Part shown: in pieces, positions 23,430-38,600 of the stretch
Position numbering within the stretch: position 1 is the first letter of the stretch
Layout: each line of letters begins with the position of its first letter
Assembly (NCBI GenBank): GCA_949130495.1
Contig: OX422208.1
Location: 638,263,523 to 638,327,522, forward strand
Source: Sambucus nigra
Lineage: Eukaryota > Streptophyta > Magnoliopsida > Dipsacales > Adoxaceae
Direction of reading: 5' to 3'
Length of the DNA stretch: 64,000 bases
Notes under the pieces: generated by a model
Seen by the model: only the letters and a program-made list of their open reading frames with translations
What the model was told of the DNA's origin: nothing
The model's database searches: none
Made by a program: the position numbers and the translations under genes

Positions 23430-24875
23430 AATCAATTAAAGGTAAAAGTTCATTCATTTTGGTTTGATAAATGTCGACTATCCTAGACCAATGTGTTTGA
23501 GGTGTATAGGATTCAAACATGACTTTGGAAGGAAAATCTCTAGTTGATTGTCTCTTAGGATCCTTGATAGGTGATACTACCTTGTTAATCTTCCCCTTAT
23601 CAACAAAACTACTACTAATCCTAATACTCTCCAAAGGTAAGAAAGGTTTAAGTAAAATGCAAAACTCTATAAGAATACATTGCTTATGGAAATGGATACA
23701 CCTAAAAGGTTTGGGTTTTATGGGAGTGACGGGGTTTTTGACCATATGTTTCTTCCACTTAAAATAAAACTCTTTCAAATATCATTCTTTGTTACAATAT
23801 GAACAAATGAAATTCATCATAATTTTTTTCTTCAAGGATGAACTAGTTGAAGATTAACTCTATAAGTTAGGTGGTAAAATGGGTTATGATATGATGTGTA
23901 CAAAAGTATTATGGCTACTACGGGACAAATGAATCTCACTAACAAAGACTACTCCTATCTTGTCTCATAGATATTTTCCATTTAAAAACATCTTGCTCAA
24001 TTATTGAGACATATCTTTAAAATCCAAGTTTAATATAGATGCGTATAGAATCTTGATCTCTAGCACAAAGATTCTATTCATTAAGGCAGCCTTAGAAATT
24101 TCACTCCCTGACAACTATTTTCTTAAGTTCTCAATATCAACACGAAAAAATCATTCTTTCATCCCTTTATGCCAAATGGTTGAGCGTCCAAGTCTCTCAC
24201 AATCTCACTCACCAAGTCCTTTCATGTTTGGCATTGTTCAATATTATGAAGAGTTCTATGTTTCTCTTTTCGAAATCTGTAGATTCCTAAGCAAATTTAG
24301 CATATGTAGTGGTTATATCACCATTCACAACTTCAAAATTATCCCAAGAGGTGGTGGTAACATATACATACATTGATACATATGAGGGGCATCAAATTCC
24401 TTCAAATCACCCAACTTATCAAAATTTCCCCAGGCCATAAACTCCGCATAGTTATGTTTAGGAGACTTTTGATCTGATTTGAGTAAGCATCACTAAAAAT
24501 GTCTTGGTATGAATTTTTCCCACCACCTTGACTTGGTTCCAAAGGATATTGATTGGAATAATGTCCTTTAATTCCACACATATAATATGTGATGAAATTT
24601 AGGGTATCTTTCATCTTCTCCTCATTTCTTTGACGAGACTCAAACCTATGTGGGCACAATTTTGGGATGCCTTTGAAACTGTTTTTCCATGTCTTGGAAA
24701 ATTTCTTAGTCAAGAAGATTATATCTTCTTAAACAACATCAATGGTACCCAACAAAGGAACCATATGAGATTTTTCTTCAAAGTCTATGATCTTTTTTTA
24801 TAGGTTCTCCGTCGAGATAATTCAAGTGAGCCTCATAGGTTACGATTGACCCTACTAATTAATCCACCTTTATAA
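23430..24875 (-). pseudogene. Copia/SIRE-like gag relic, C-terminal half
   Basis: Read on the minus strand after the TRIM, fragments include TYEAHLNYLDGEPIKK, FLTKKFSKTWKNSFKG, a CCHC-like knuckle CGIKGHYSNQYP (last Cys replaced by Tyr) near 24565-24600, and ESTDFEKRNIEL with ISKAALMNRIFVLE at 24030-24290. The order linker, knuckle, coiled coil matches SIRE-like Gag. A 116-codon open stretch (23428-23778, with PSKVMFESYTPQTHWSRIV) follows; I do not recognise it. Stops and frameshifts are frequent. The N-terminal half continues at 28586-29160 on the other side of the TRIM. Confidence 0.6.
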
Positions 24876-24880
24876 GTGTT
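24876..24880 (+). repeat. Target-site duplication GTGTT of the TRIM, left copy
   Basis: Repeated exactly at 28581-28585. Confidence 0.85.
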
Positions 24881-25010
24881 TGTAATACCCCACTCTACCA
24901 CCACCGATATTTTCCCCACTTTAATTATCACACACAGTAGTATGGGGGTTTATTACTGACATATGAATCATCAATCACATGCCTTACTAGTTGATCTAAA
25001 GGCCTCGGTG

Positions 25011-25015
<5 letters not shown>

Positions 25016-25053
<38 letters not shown>
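25016..25053. repeat. (AT)n(GT)n microsatellite left of the solo LTR
   Basis: Alternating AT then GT up to the LTR start TGTGACA. Confidence 0.9.
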
Positions 25054-28120
<3,067 letters not shown>

Positions 28121-28198
28121 CCATTACTTTCCTTCACCCATACAATGTGACATGTAACTCTATGGCTACCAAATCAACCATGTCACCAGTGTCTTACA

Positions 28199-28212
28199 AT
28201 CCACCCCTCTTA
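28199..28212 (-). other. Polypurine tract of the TRIM
   Basis: The minus strand reads TAAGAGGGGTGGAT directly before the 3' LTR start TGTAAGAC. Confidence 0.75.
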
Positions 28213-28288
28213 GGGAGCCTAATGTCCTCGTTTGGATGAAATAAACCATCACCCAACATGTTGGTACACTTATTCTGGCTGGGTACTA

Positions 28289-28300
28289 GCTCTGATACCA
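28289..28300 (-). other. Primer-binding site (tRNA-Met) of the TRIM
   Basis: The minus strand reads TGGTATCAGAGC three bases inside the 5' LTR, followed by TAGTACCCAGCC. Confidence 0.88.
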
Positions 28301-28303
28301 TTA

Positions 28304-28580
28304 TATAATACCTTACTCTAGTACAATTGATATTGTCACCACTTTAACCACCACACACAACGGTATGGGGTTTATTAGCTCTAAATCCAAAAACTAGTGT
28401 CAGTGGCGTTTAGACCCCTCACATGTGTAATATTAATCACATGTCTTACCAGTTGGGTTAAAAGGCCTCGGTATTAAAAGAGTGCAAATCTACATATATA
28501 AACCATTATTTTTCCTCACCTATGGGATGTGTGATGTAACTCTTTTGCTACCAAATCAGCTATGGTACCAGTCTGTTACT
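28304..28580 (-). repeat. 5' LTR of the TRIM (277 bp)
   Basis: The plus strand begins TATAATACC (TG changed to TA) and ends TTACT (CA changed to CT). Its core is collinear with the interrupted copy at 24881-25053/28010-28198. It is followed by GTGTT. Confidence 0.82.
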
Positions 28581-28585
28581 GTGTT

Positions 28586-29160
28586 TTAGGTAAATCTCAA
28601 TATTTTATAATGGCATCAACCTTGCCACATAACTTATGGTTAAAGGATCTAAGGACTTTTATCAACGATTATATCCTTTTGAATAACATTGTTCAAAGAA
28701 AAATCCAAATTAACTATATAACTAAGTTAAGCATATAATTCATCAAAGTTTCATTCCCCTTAATGATAAAGAGTTCGAAATGGGTGATGAATCGTTAAAG
28801 CATTTCATGCTTCACGATGTAGGTGCCTTCATAAGTTGTTCATAAAGTATCCCAAGCCTTCTTTAACATAGCACACATCGAAATATACTTAAAATCACTA
28901 ACTATTACACAATCGAAATTACGTTCAAACTTTTATCATCCTATCCACCTTATTTCATGTCGTTCTCATCCTAACTATATCAGATTTAGTGGACTTGATC
29001 ACCATCAATGAAAATAACTGACGGGGACTAACCTGTCAAAATACTACGCCATATACATTCATCTAACGACACTAAATGTGACAATATACCTATTTTTCAA
29101 TATGAACAATTTTACTATGAAAAAGTGGAGGTCGAAGAGAAAAACTACCATCCGTATCGC
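28586..29160 (-). pseudogene. Copia/SIRE-like gag relic, N-terminal half
   Basis: The minus strand gives RPPLFHS near 29147 (the usual start motif of plant Copia Gag), then ISMCAMLKKAWDTL and TTYEGTYIVKHEML near 28800-28860. THFELFIIKGNETLMNYMLN follows. These correspond to the UBN2 capsid domain (AKEAWD, TYEGT, F..LRM...ET). It has many stops and frame changes. The TRIM at 24881-28580 separates it from its C-terminal half. Confidence 0.7.
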
Positions 29161-31100
29161 AAAATGAATCCACTTTAGGGGATTAAACCTATAAATAAAT
29201 GAAACCCGGTCTAATATTAATTGAGAGTGAGAGATCTCGATGATAGATACAAGAGTACTAACCATACAATAATATATCATAAGACCTCTGTAGCGATATT
29301 CGATCTATACTTTGATCTTATCCCTCATGCAGTTGAATTTTGGTAGGATTGTATCGATTCATATATACTGCTATCATTGACGATTCACCTTCACCTGCTC
29401 CTTGATCTCCGAGCGACCAAACCTCTATAGTTTTGTATCAGTCACGTGTCATTCCATGTGGAACACTCTAATCATAATCCTTTCAAGATACATTATTCGA
29501 GATTATTTTTCAAATGCGCACTTGATCTCAAGCTTGTGAGAATCGTCATGCATAATCAACATTTAACATTATGCATAATCAGGATAGTATTGTTTTTGGG
29601 CTCCAAAACATATGGAGAATTGGACAAACATGAAATGGATAAATAAAGATAAAAATTGAATACTCAATTTCATTTTGACTTAAGACAAATATGGGATACA
29701 TTGTCTTAAGACAAAACTGAGGTCCATGTGCTGCAAAAAGTCATTTCTATTTTTGCTGTGTTATTTTTTTGATGATGTGATACAAATACAAATTTGTTAA
29801 CCCTATCCAAATAAGGGTTATCGTGACCCTTCACTATGATTGATTAAAACATTAATGACTCAATAGTGGGACCGATTAATTTTTAACGAGTTATCATGTT
29901 TACACCAATTACATTAAAGGGTTATGTTAACCATACATAAAGAGGGTCAATATATTTAAATTGATGTGATAGTTGTAGTGTCAAGAGAATTTCAAACACT
30001 TAACATTTTATCAAAATATCAAATAATCTTAAATGACACGACAAAATGACATGTACATGTGTTGTAACAGGGTAACTTGTTAGGCCTTGTTTGATATACG
30101 AGACAAAAAATATGTTGGACAATAGTTATTCTATCTCAATTGGATAAAAGAATTTCATATTCTAGTGGTAGGATGTCTATTCCCACACCTAATGAGAAAA
30201 GATGTGTATTTTGGACAACTAATCTCAGTTAAAATTTTAGCCCATGACACACAAAAAATGAAATGAAATTATCTTCCCGTTTCTCTATCTCGCACGTGTA
30301 TATACTCCATTCCTACTGCTAAAATTGAACAAACCAAGCCCCCCTTTTCAACTGATCATCCACCCTTGGCATTAAACATTTGGAACTAAAAATCCCGTCT
30401 TAAAATATGTTTAGTTAAACGCTCTTTTCAACAAATATTAAATGGGAAACTTACTAAAATAACCTTGAAAACGCGCAACATGTTACTTAAAAACTGACAG
30501 CTCAAAGTGTTAACTGAATACAACCGGTTACCATAAAAAAATGATTATCCCCTACATGTGTATTGTATTTTCAAAAATTAAAAAATCTCCAAAAATTAAT
30601 ATGTTCTCCATTGTTGTACATTGAAATTTCTCATCATTACCATCTTCTTAAAAATCTTGAGATATTTCATTTCAAGATTGAAATCTTAGTTCCCTATATA
30701 TTTCACATTTTGCTATATATCATGTTCATCTATTGGGGAAAGTGAAACATTTTTCTTATCTTAATGAATAGCACGAGCAACGGGAAGTGAGAACATTGAT
30801 TTTGAATCAAATCCAACATCGAAATGACTAGGTGATAATTTAAAACTCTCGCACTCAATGAATCTAGTTATTATATTATTTGTTGTTTTATTATATTCAT
30901 TTGAAATTACATTCAGATCTATTTTAAAAGTTCATATATTATTATTAATACATCGAACTAATGTTAGTGATGTCAAATATTGTCTTCAGGTTGGATTGAT
31001 ATTTATATTTCAATCCATGCAATATAATACATTATAATTCAATTTTGTTCACAATTTATGTTTTTCTTATTGCTATATAATATAGTGAAACTTCTTTACG
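29161..31100. other. AT-rich stretch with no recognised gene
   Basis: I see no protein family, RNA gene or strong repeat here. Parts may be leader or LTR of the Copia relic to the left. A weak inverted repeat (GGCCTTGTTTG near 30083, AACAAACCAAGCC near 30328) is not convincing as a MITE. Confidence 0.6.
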
Positions 31101-31280
31101 AATTAACATTAGAAAAATCAATGATGGTTAGTGCGAAATAGCATTGTGAAATACTAGTGAGAAAGAACAATGTGAAAAAATATTTTAATGTAATTGTGAT
31201 ACAATGCAAAAATCACACTCATTTATTTTATTTTTAACATTTTTTTATTATATTGATGCGTTGATATATATATATATAGG

Positions 31281-31464
31281 GAGAGGTTCACAAGTGGACC
31301 AAAAGAATGGACTTTTTAATGGACTTAACAAAAAAGACTAATAAGTCTCGGTTACTGGGTGCTGCTGGCGCGGACCCATTACACCAAGGAATTAAAATTA
31401 GTGGGTTATTTGTCTTTTTTGGTAAGTCCATTAAAAAGTCCATTCTTTTGGTCCACTTGTGATC

Positions 31465-31469
<5 letters not shown>
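31281..31469. mobile_element. MITE with 49-bp terminal inverted repeats
   Basis: The left arm 31281-31329 (starting GAGAGGTTCACAAGTGGACC) and right arm 31421-31469 are reverse complements with two mismatches over 49 bp, around a 91-bp core. It sits between (TA)n on the left and (CT)n(TA)n on the right, so the target duplication is hidden. No coding capacity. The superfamily is not determined. Confidence 0.8.
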
Positions 31470-31520
<51 letters not shown>

Positions 31521-33099
31521 CATTTCATGGTAATAGTCCTCACTTGAGAAATTCATATTGCACAAGAACAAAAAAGTTCACTATTTTTGTAAAATTTTGC
31601 ATTCTGAGATAAACATATCTCACTACGAAACCATAAGTTTTTCATTATGATATAATTATATTTTATAATGGGAGATGGAAATTTTGCAATGCGAGATAAA
31701 CATTTGTTCTACCATATTCTTTTTATGACACCATTTTTGGAACTAAAAAATATAATCTAGATTAAGCATGATAAATAACTAAAGAGAACACATCTTATAC
31801 TGCAAAATATAGATGATGAACATTGATCATTTTACGCTTACATTTTAAAAAAGTGTTCTTCCTAAGTATTGCATCAATTTTGCATTAAGTACAGTCTAAC
31901 TATTCATACTCCCCTATAATTCTCAAGTATCTTTCAAACAAATTCATACCTGACATAACGACTATAAAACCTTGAATTTATTGCAACTACTTTAAAATGT
32001 CAGAATTATTTCTTTCAAAAAGCCCAACACCTTTAAATAAACCTCCCCCTCAACAACTCTATTACAAATTCATTATCCCTTGATATGCGAGTCCAGGAAA
32101 AATATATTGCAAGAGTATGCAAAGCATTTATACCTCCATAAGCACCCAAATTTTTTAGTATAGATTGTGACTTCCCACCAGTTTATACATCCATAAACCT
32201 CATCATGCAATAAATATATATGATGTCATTTGAAGGCTTCTTATACCTTGTATGGAACCATTTTTTCAATAAGTCACTATGGTTGAAATTTCCAATGGGT
32301 TTATCTCCCATACAAATATCATCTAGTTTATCATCATGTAAACATATTTCCATAATCTATTATGATGTAGCAATTGTCTTCAAAATATTAAAAATATAAC
32401 AAATTGAAAATATCTTAATTAGAAAATCATTACTAAGATCAAACATGTGAGTGCCATTTTTTATGTGATTTCTGAAGAGAAAATATATCTTTAAATGATA
32501 TAAGCAGTTAAGATAGTGACATGTTATGTAACTTTTAGCAAGTATTTAGAGAAACAGATAAAATCCAGCTCCTTGTAAAATGCGTTGCTTGTGTGGAAAA
32601 TAATTATGAAGAATATATAAATTGACGGTAGATTAAAAGAATTTCTATAGGTAATAATTTCTAATAGTAACTTCCCAATGAATTCTAGGTGCGAAATGTC
32701 ACTATGAAATGACAGTGCGAACTCTCAGTGAGAAATGCCACATCTTCGTAACTACACTTAATTATAATTAATTAAAATTTCATATTTATCATGGAATAAT
32801 AATTCACTTAATAATGAATTTCATTAAATGAAATTAATGCTTGCATGAAAATGTAAACATAACAATTATGATGATGGTCAACCTATTTAATGAAATGAAT
32901 GGAGAGTTTTTGCATCTGGAAAAAAAGTTGAAATAGTAGTAAGTTAATCAAATAATTTTTTATGTATAATATATTATTTTAATATTCCTCTCTAGGGGAA
33001 ATAAAATAGTATTATTTACATAAAATTTTGTTTGATACGTCTAGTAAGGACTACTAAAATAACATATAAATATAAAAAAAATTAATGAATTAAAATACA

Positions 33100-36000
33100 T
33101 TAAATACATATATTTATGAATATTCTCGGATAATCTTTTTCGTAATAATGCATGTCATGAAATGAACGGAGCGAATAATAATTTATAAATGTATCGGTAT
33201 TGAAATAAATGTCCATATAGTTGTAAAAGTTTTTTCCGTCCTTTTGCATGGCTGTATCTGCATGGACATAAGAAAATCCTTGAATCTGCCTCTTCCCACA
33301 TGAGCAGTTCCTATTGTCGATGTTGATCGACACAGAATAAGAAGGGAAAACCACCTCATATATGCCATCTATTGACTGGGCTACAGACCAGGTACGACCC
33401 TCATTTATAGTAAGTTATATATTTTTTCATGCCAAGACTTAACCCACCAGTCCGTTCTCTCGACTGTGTGCGCTTTTTTGACATCATGATCATTAAATTA
33501 ATTCTTATATTCTAAACCATTCTGATAACTAATAAATGATGAGCATTCCTAATCCACAAATTAAAAAATCGATCTACATTGGAATACATCTCGCTCACCA
33601 TTTTCCAATGAACATTACATTTATCTAGTGTTTTGGATCACAGTCGTCTAGAAAGTTTTGAATCTTCTCACCCCCATAATTTTTTAGTCCATCCACTCTC
33701 TTCTCATATACCTCTATTGTACTTGCATAAGTTGTAACTTTGAACTTGCTAAGAATTATCTCATGCATAATATTAGAGTATTAATGACCACCACTAAAAA
33801 GTTTCCTTAAATTTCCCTTGAGATGTTATACATAGTATGAGTGGTGACTCCGAGGGAAGACTTTAAGAAGATCTTCTTTCAAACCATAATTACGATCAGA
33901 AATGAGCGTATTCTCTCTTTCGCAACCAATAACACAATGAAGCTGGTTTAAGAACCATGTCCAATATTCCTCATATTCTGCAACTACTATAACAAATGCA
34001 ACGCAGAACATATATGAAATTTGTCCAAATTAAAGAAATTGTAATTCAATTTCGCAGTGAGAGACATTCCAATTCTCATTGCAAAATGATATAGTTCTTA
34101 ATGAGAATAAACCAATTTTGCACTGAGAATTCATAAAATTCATAGTGCGAAATTATTTTATCACGTTTCTTATGCCCATGTGTAAGTTCAACTTCTTAAA
34201 TGTTTTCCTTATAATTCCACGCATTTCAATCGCATGTTGAAAGTATAATAGAATACCTAAAGTAATTAACTGTGTAAACTACATAAACTAGTATTGTTTA
34301 ACTACAAAATTGTTAGGTTTTTACAAGGTTCTAAAAAACGCGGGGCATGACTGAGGCGTGGAGGTCAAGCCTTAAGCCTTAGAAGCCTAAATGGGCCTTG
34401 GACGTAAAAAGGCGTTTAGGCCTTTTTAAATATATTTTAACATTTTTAACTATAACAAGGCTATTAAAAATATGAAAATGGTACATAGCTTGAAATATGT
34501 TTGAGTATATGCAAACTAAAATACAATTTTTTTCAAATACTAAGAAAACAACAAAAATAAAAAATAAAAAATGCTCGTTTTTTTGGACGAGAGGCAGAAA
34601 GGTTTGGGATACCATTTGTCTTTTGATTGTTTTGTATGAGATATTGGTCCGATTTAAAAAAAAGACTTTAAAAGGCGATATCGTTTCACTAAAGCATTTT
34701 TTGTTTTAAAACAAGTACACCTTAAGCCTTTTACCAAAAATAAGACATAAAAGGCTTAAGGCAGGGCGTTTCTCTCAAGCCTTAAGCCTAGACACACCTA
34801 GGCGGGCCTTTTAAAATACTGGATTTTTACCACTTGTATGAAAATATCGAATGCATGTTCGATTCTAATATCATTAATACAAGAACCTCTAAAGGGATTG
34901 CAAAAAGAATTGAGCAAATCTGCATGGTTGGACTAAGAAAAATGGTGTATTTAGCATGGAATTGATGCATTATTTATTTTTTGAATACTTCTTTAGGAAC
35001 CACAAATGGTTCCTATCTATTATAACAACAAAATGCACACATTTACAATATGAATATTGAAGGGTTCAAAAGTTCCTATTAGGATAAAGAATGACTTCAT
35101 CATTGAACAATAATATAAATTCCTCTAGTGAGGACTTCAATATCAAATAAATCATTTTTTAGAATCTCTCTTAAATTTTTACATTCTTAATTACATATTG
35201 CGATAAAGTATTAATTTTTGGTTAGCACATATATATATTCTCATTTACCAGTTTTATTTCTCAATGGTATATTTAAGAGTTGCATTTCTTCAATGAAGTT
35301 CGCATTTAACATTTCACAGTTCAATATAGCAATGAAATTTTGCAATTAATGATATTTCGCAATGCCATTTCACAGTGCAATGTCGCAATACCATTTTGCA
35401 TTGTGAAATCGCACTGCAAAATTACATAAGTGTCATCCATTCTAAACGATGATTTCCATAACTCTACACATATCATAAATTGGTTTCCATTCTTTACAGT
35501 AGTAGCAATAAAATCCTTATGTATTGACTTTTATAAAATATACCATCTAGATATAACATAGATTTTTCAACCAGAGACACATGTGCCAAAAGATACAAAA
35601 AGGCCTTTGAACCTCTTTGTTGGAGAATTCCAACTTAAGCCAACAACACTTCCAGGATTTGTCATCCTCACAGCATCAGTGTACTACATATGTTGATCAA
35701 ATGAAAGATAAGAATTACCATATAACTACGCCCTAGGCTTTTCAACACCCAACCAAACGACATGATATGTCATTTGTATGCCATAATTTGAATTTAACTC
35801 TTGAATTACATCGCAAGGTCTAGTTAAATGTTTGAATGTATTTTATCCACAATCAACTCTAAAACTAGCTTTCATGTAACCATAATATTCTTTCTAGTAC
35901 GAATAAAATGACCACAAGTATGATTGGTTTTGAAAGTCCTTGTAATAAAAAAACTACTACAATTTTTGATTGAAAGACTAATTCTCCTATTATAATCGGT

Positions 36001-36170
36001 TTCTTCTTCCATTGAACAATGTGCGATCATTCTAGTATGTTCATTATTTAAATAATCAAAGTCAAATCCAACTTTAATAAATCCATTCTGAATTGTCTTG
36101 CACCACTTTTAAATACCTGACCAACTCCTATAATTAATTGTGCCCACCCAGCTGACATTAAGGTCCTATT
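33100..36170 (-). pseudogene. Mutator (MuDR/MULE) transposase relic
   Basis: Colinear minus-strand fragments of a MuDR-type transposase. The DNA-binding region lies at about 36150-35890 (GQVFKS, then VGFDFDYLNNEHTRMIAHCS and FKTNHTCGHF). The catalytic MULE domain start is at about 35700-35450 (DAVRMTNPGSVVGLSW, TKRFKGLFVSFG, KDFIATTVKNGNQ). Its continuation is at 34011-33820 (AFVIVVAEYEEYWTWFLNQL, ISDRN, KVFPRSHH), then EMYSNVDRFFNLWIRNA near 33560. A SWIM-type zinc motif follows near 33320-33260 (NCSCGKRQIQGFSYVHA, third ligand Cys replaced by Tyr). Several stops and frameshifts are present. About 1.4 kb of unrelated sequence splits the catalytic domain between GNQ and AFVIV. The terminal repeats of the element were not found. 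Confidence 0.85.
34325..34822. mobile_element. hAT-type MITE with 8-bp target duplication
   Basis: The ends are AAGGTTCTAAAAAACGCGG on the left and, as reverse complement of the right end, CCAGTATTTTAAAAGGCCCG. The interior is rich in GCCTTAAGCC/AAGGCTTAAGG inverted words. Flanks GTTTTTAC (34317-34324) and ATTTTTAC (34823-34830) form an 8-bp duplication with one mismatch, as expected for hAT elements. It lies inside the segment that splits the MULE gene. Confidence 0.72.
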
Positions 36171-36316
36171 ATGTAATGTATAAGAGTTTAATTACATTTC
36201 TCTATCAATTTCAATATAGTGTAATTCATCGTCAGTGGAGTTATAATTTCATCAGATTTAGCTTAGACTCATGTCTTTCAAGACTTAATGTTATATGAAC
36301 CCTATCCAAACCATTA

Positions 36317-36352
<36 letters not shown>

Positions 36353-36421
36353 AAACATGTTCTCTATATCAATCTCATCACTAACATACAACATGGATTA
36401 CTTGAGACTTCATGACACATA

Positions 36422-36426
36422 TAAAG
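36422..36426 (+). repeat. Target-site duplication TAAAG of the LARD-like element, left copy
   Basis: Repeated exactly at 61212-61216, 24.8 kb away. Confidence 0.93.
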
Positions 36427-36528
36427 TGTAATACCCGCCCTAAATACTTTAGTTAATTCCCACATGGAGTTGTAATTAAACTAATTTGGAGTTTTGAGAT
36501 GGTTATTGAAAGTGGGGGGTTTGAAATT
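36427..36528 (+). repeat. LARD 5' LTR, piece 1
   Basis: Matches 57401-57502 of the 3' LTR almost base for base up to GGTTTGAAAT, where the gag-only element was inserted. Confidence 0.92.
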
Positions 36529-37606
36529 TGTAAGGGCATTATTTTATAAGTCCGTTATCAATTTAGTATGTCGTATACCGCTAAACCGTCGAAGAGCATT
36601 CAAGAACATTCAAGCATCAAAGACGGATCCGAATATCAAAGTTTCTTATCAAAAAGACTCCGTAAAGTTTACTTTGGTAAGGTTTTCTTTTTAATACCTT
36701 AACGTCTTTGGGATATTTTTATAAAATATTTTCTAAGTGTTGGAGCGGACTTTTTCGTCAAATTTTGGGAATGAGTATTTTTTTCAAGTATTGAAGCGGA
36801 CATTAAAATAATATTTTTTTGACGCCCAGGTCGTTCAAGAGAGAACAGCATCTAGTTCGAGCGACATTGGTATGTCACACGATGTCGTTCAAACGACACG
36901 CGTCCCTCGTTCGCACGAGATGTCTGTTTCATTCTAACGAGCTCGTATACCTAGGCGGCGCGATTTTGTATAAATACTCATTAAATAGTTTCATTTTCAT
37001 TAAGAAGTGCCAGTGTTTTGAAATACAGAAAAATACGAAACTGCAGAATCCTTTTTGATTTTCTTTTAGGGTTTAATCCTCTTTGTTTTCAATTCACAAA
37101 ACATCCCAATCTTTAGTGAATTTTTTTTAACCCTAGATTCAACTTTGTTGAAATTTATTCTTTGTGGGGAGATCTCTACAACCGAGAGCTGCGTGCTATT
37201 GTGGAGGGAGTCTCTGTGAAGATTGGACTGCGTGTCCATGTGGATTCGCTGCGTGTGGATTCATTGCTGAAGATAGAACTGAGTGTTCTTGTGAGGTAGC
37301 TGCGGTTGTTCCATTGCTGACGACACCGACTGACACCTGTGGGTATTCATGTGTCTCCCTATTTCATTGTAATCCGTGTAAGTTGTTATTTATAAATTAT
37401 AGTGAAATAAAAAGGTTCTTCCCTTCAGGGATTTTTCCTGAAATTTGTGTCACGTGCTTTATTTATTTGTGATTTAATACAAGCACGCACGTAGTTGCAT
37501 GTTTAGGGGCTGAATTGATTTGGTTTAAAAATAGATTCTAATTAAATAAGTGTGCCAAATTAGAAATTTATGAATTTAATCAATTATCACACAGTCACGT
37601 TTTACA
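36529..37606 (+). repeat. 5' LTR of TR-GAG-like copy 2 (1078 bp)
   Basis: TGTAAGGGCATT...CACGTTTTACA. Contains CGTTC/GAACG half-palindromes at 36832-36947 and a TATA box at 36969-36976. A short Cys-rich frame near 37164-37472 is present in both LTRs and is not treated as a gene. Confidence 0.92.
36832..36976 (+). promoter_or_regulatory. Inverted-repeat cluster and TATA box in U3 of TR-GAG-like copy 2
   Basis: GTTCGAGCGAC, TCGTTCAAACGA, CTCGTTCGCACGAG and AACGAGCTCG-type words fill about 115 bp. TATAAATA follows at 36969-36976, with the matching site at 40581 in the other LTR. This arrangement looks like a core promoter with an upstream element; function is inferred. Confidence 0.5.
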
Positions 37607-37609
37607 AAT

Positions 37610-37621
37610 TGGTATTAGAGC
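37610..37621 (+). other. Primer-binding site (tRNA-Met) of TR-GAG-like copy 2
   Basis: TGGTATTAGAGC, one mismatch to TGGTATCAGAGC, three bases after the 5' LTR. Confidence 0.85.
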
Positions 37622-37721
37622 AGGTTACACTATTTTATTGTGTATTCCTATTTTTCGAAAAATTTGTGTGATATTGATTTTTTCTGAAAAATCATTTTTG
37701 TGAAAAATCGCAATTTTTCCG

Positions 37722-38600
37722 ATGGAACACTTATGTAATCGGATGCCCCCCTTTGATGAAACGAGTTAGAGTTTTGATGATATAAATCATTTGAATTTGA
37801 TGTTTTCTAAAAGAATTAATTTTTTGAAAAAATAAAATTCTCGTTTTAAATCCGTGTTGGATATTTTGCAAACAATTCAAAATCAAAGAGATTTTTATCG
37901 TGAAAAACTTATTTCCTTGGACCATGACTTTGTTTCTTTAAAATTGTCCAAGAAGGAGAGTGATGATAGAGTCCTATTTTTAGAAAAAGAATTGGAGGAC
38001 TTTATAAATTATAGTGGTTGTGTTTGTGCCAAAGAGGACAAAAATATTTTAATCAATGAGTTTGTGGCACGTGAAGAGACTCTTAGGAAACAGTTTTCTT
38101 TAATTGAGGGGAAGCGAGATAACCTTCTAGGTTTGATTGATAATTTGAAGAAGGAGTCCCTCAGATTGGAAGAGTCTAATTCTTTGCTTGAGTAAAAAAT
38201 TTTGAAGTTAAAAAATGATTTGACAGACTCGAGTAGGTTTGATAGTGATGGTAACGGCTCATCTTGTTCTCATGCTTCTAGTGATAAAGCCAAAACCATT
38301 ATTTATTTTAGAGGGTCAATTAATCCCAAGGATGTTAGAAAAGGTCAACCCATAGGTGCCGTTCCACCCGTTTACACATGTTCATATTGTGGTAGGAAAG
38401 GTCACCTTAGGCGTTTTTGTCTTGATCTTGGAAAAAGTCCTTGGAATTTTATGTCTACTGTTTCCTTGGTTCCTAAATCCCACACAAGACGTTTCACATC
38501 TATTTGGGTTAGGAAATCACTTTTAGAAGCACTAGATTTTGGACAAGTTGATTCCCGTTTGCTTGCACATGATTCTTCTCTTGCCATATCATATAGATGA
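37722..38600 (+). pseudogene. Mini-Gag of TR-GAG-like copy 2 (coiled coil plus CCHC knuckle)
   Basis: A single frame from the ATG at 37722 gives MEHLCNRMPPFDETS, resembling a Copia Gag start. A coiled coil (DFYREKLISLDHDFVSLKL to RLEESNSLLE) follows, then a Ser-rich linker, the CCHC knuckle CSYCGRKGHLRRFC near residues 225-238, and a tail TSIWVRKSLLEALDFG. Total 292 codons, far shorter than a normal SIRE-like Gag. The UBN2 capsid core that should follow the start motif is missing. In-frame stops at 37767, 37833 and 38193 break it, with no frameshift. It may once have made a small RNA-binding protein that joined a helper's particle (inference). It pairs with the remnant at 4279-5112. Confidence 0.78.

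Noticed and set aside
30083..30340. Possible MITE with GGCCTTGTTTG ends
   Set aside because: Inverted repeats are short and imperfect and no target duplication is visible.
37164..37472. Cys-rich frame in the TR-GAG-like LTR, also at 40697-41074
   Set aside because: Present in both LTRs because they are copies. No signal peptide or codon evidence, and it lies in the transcribed leader.
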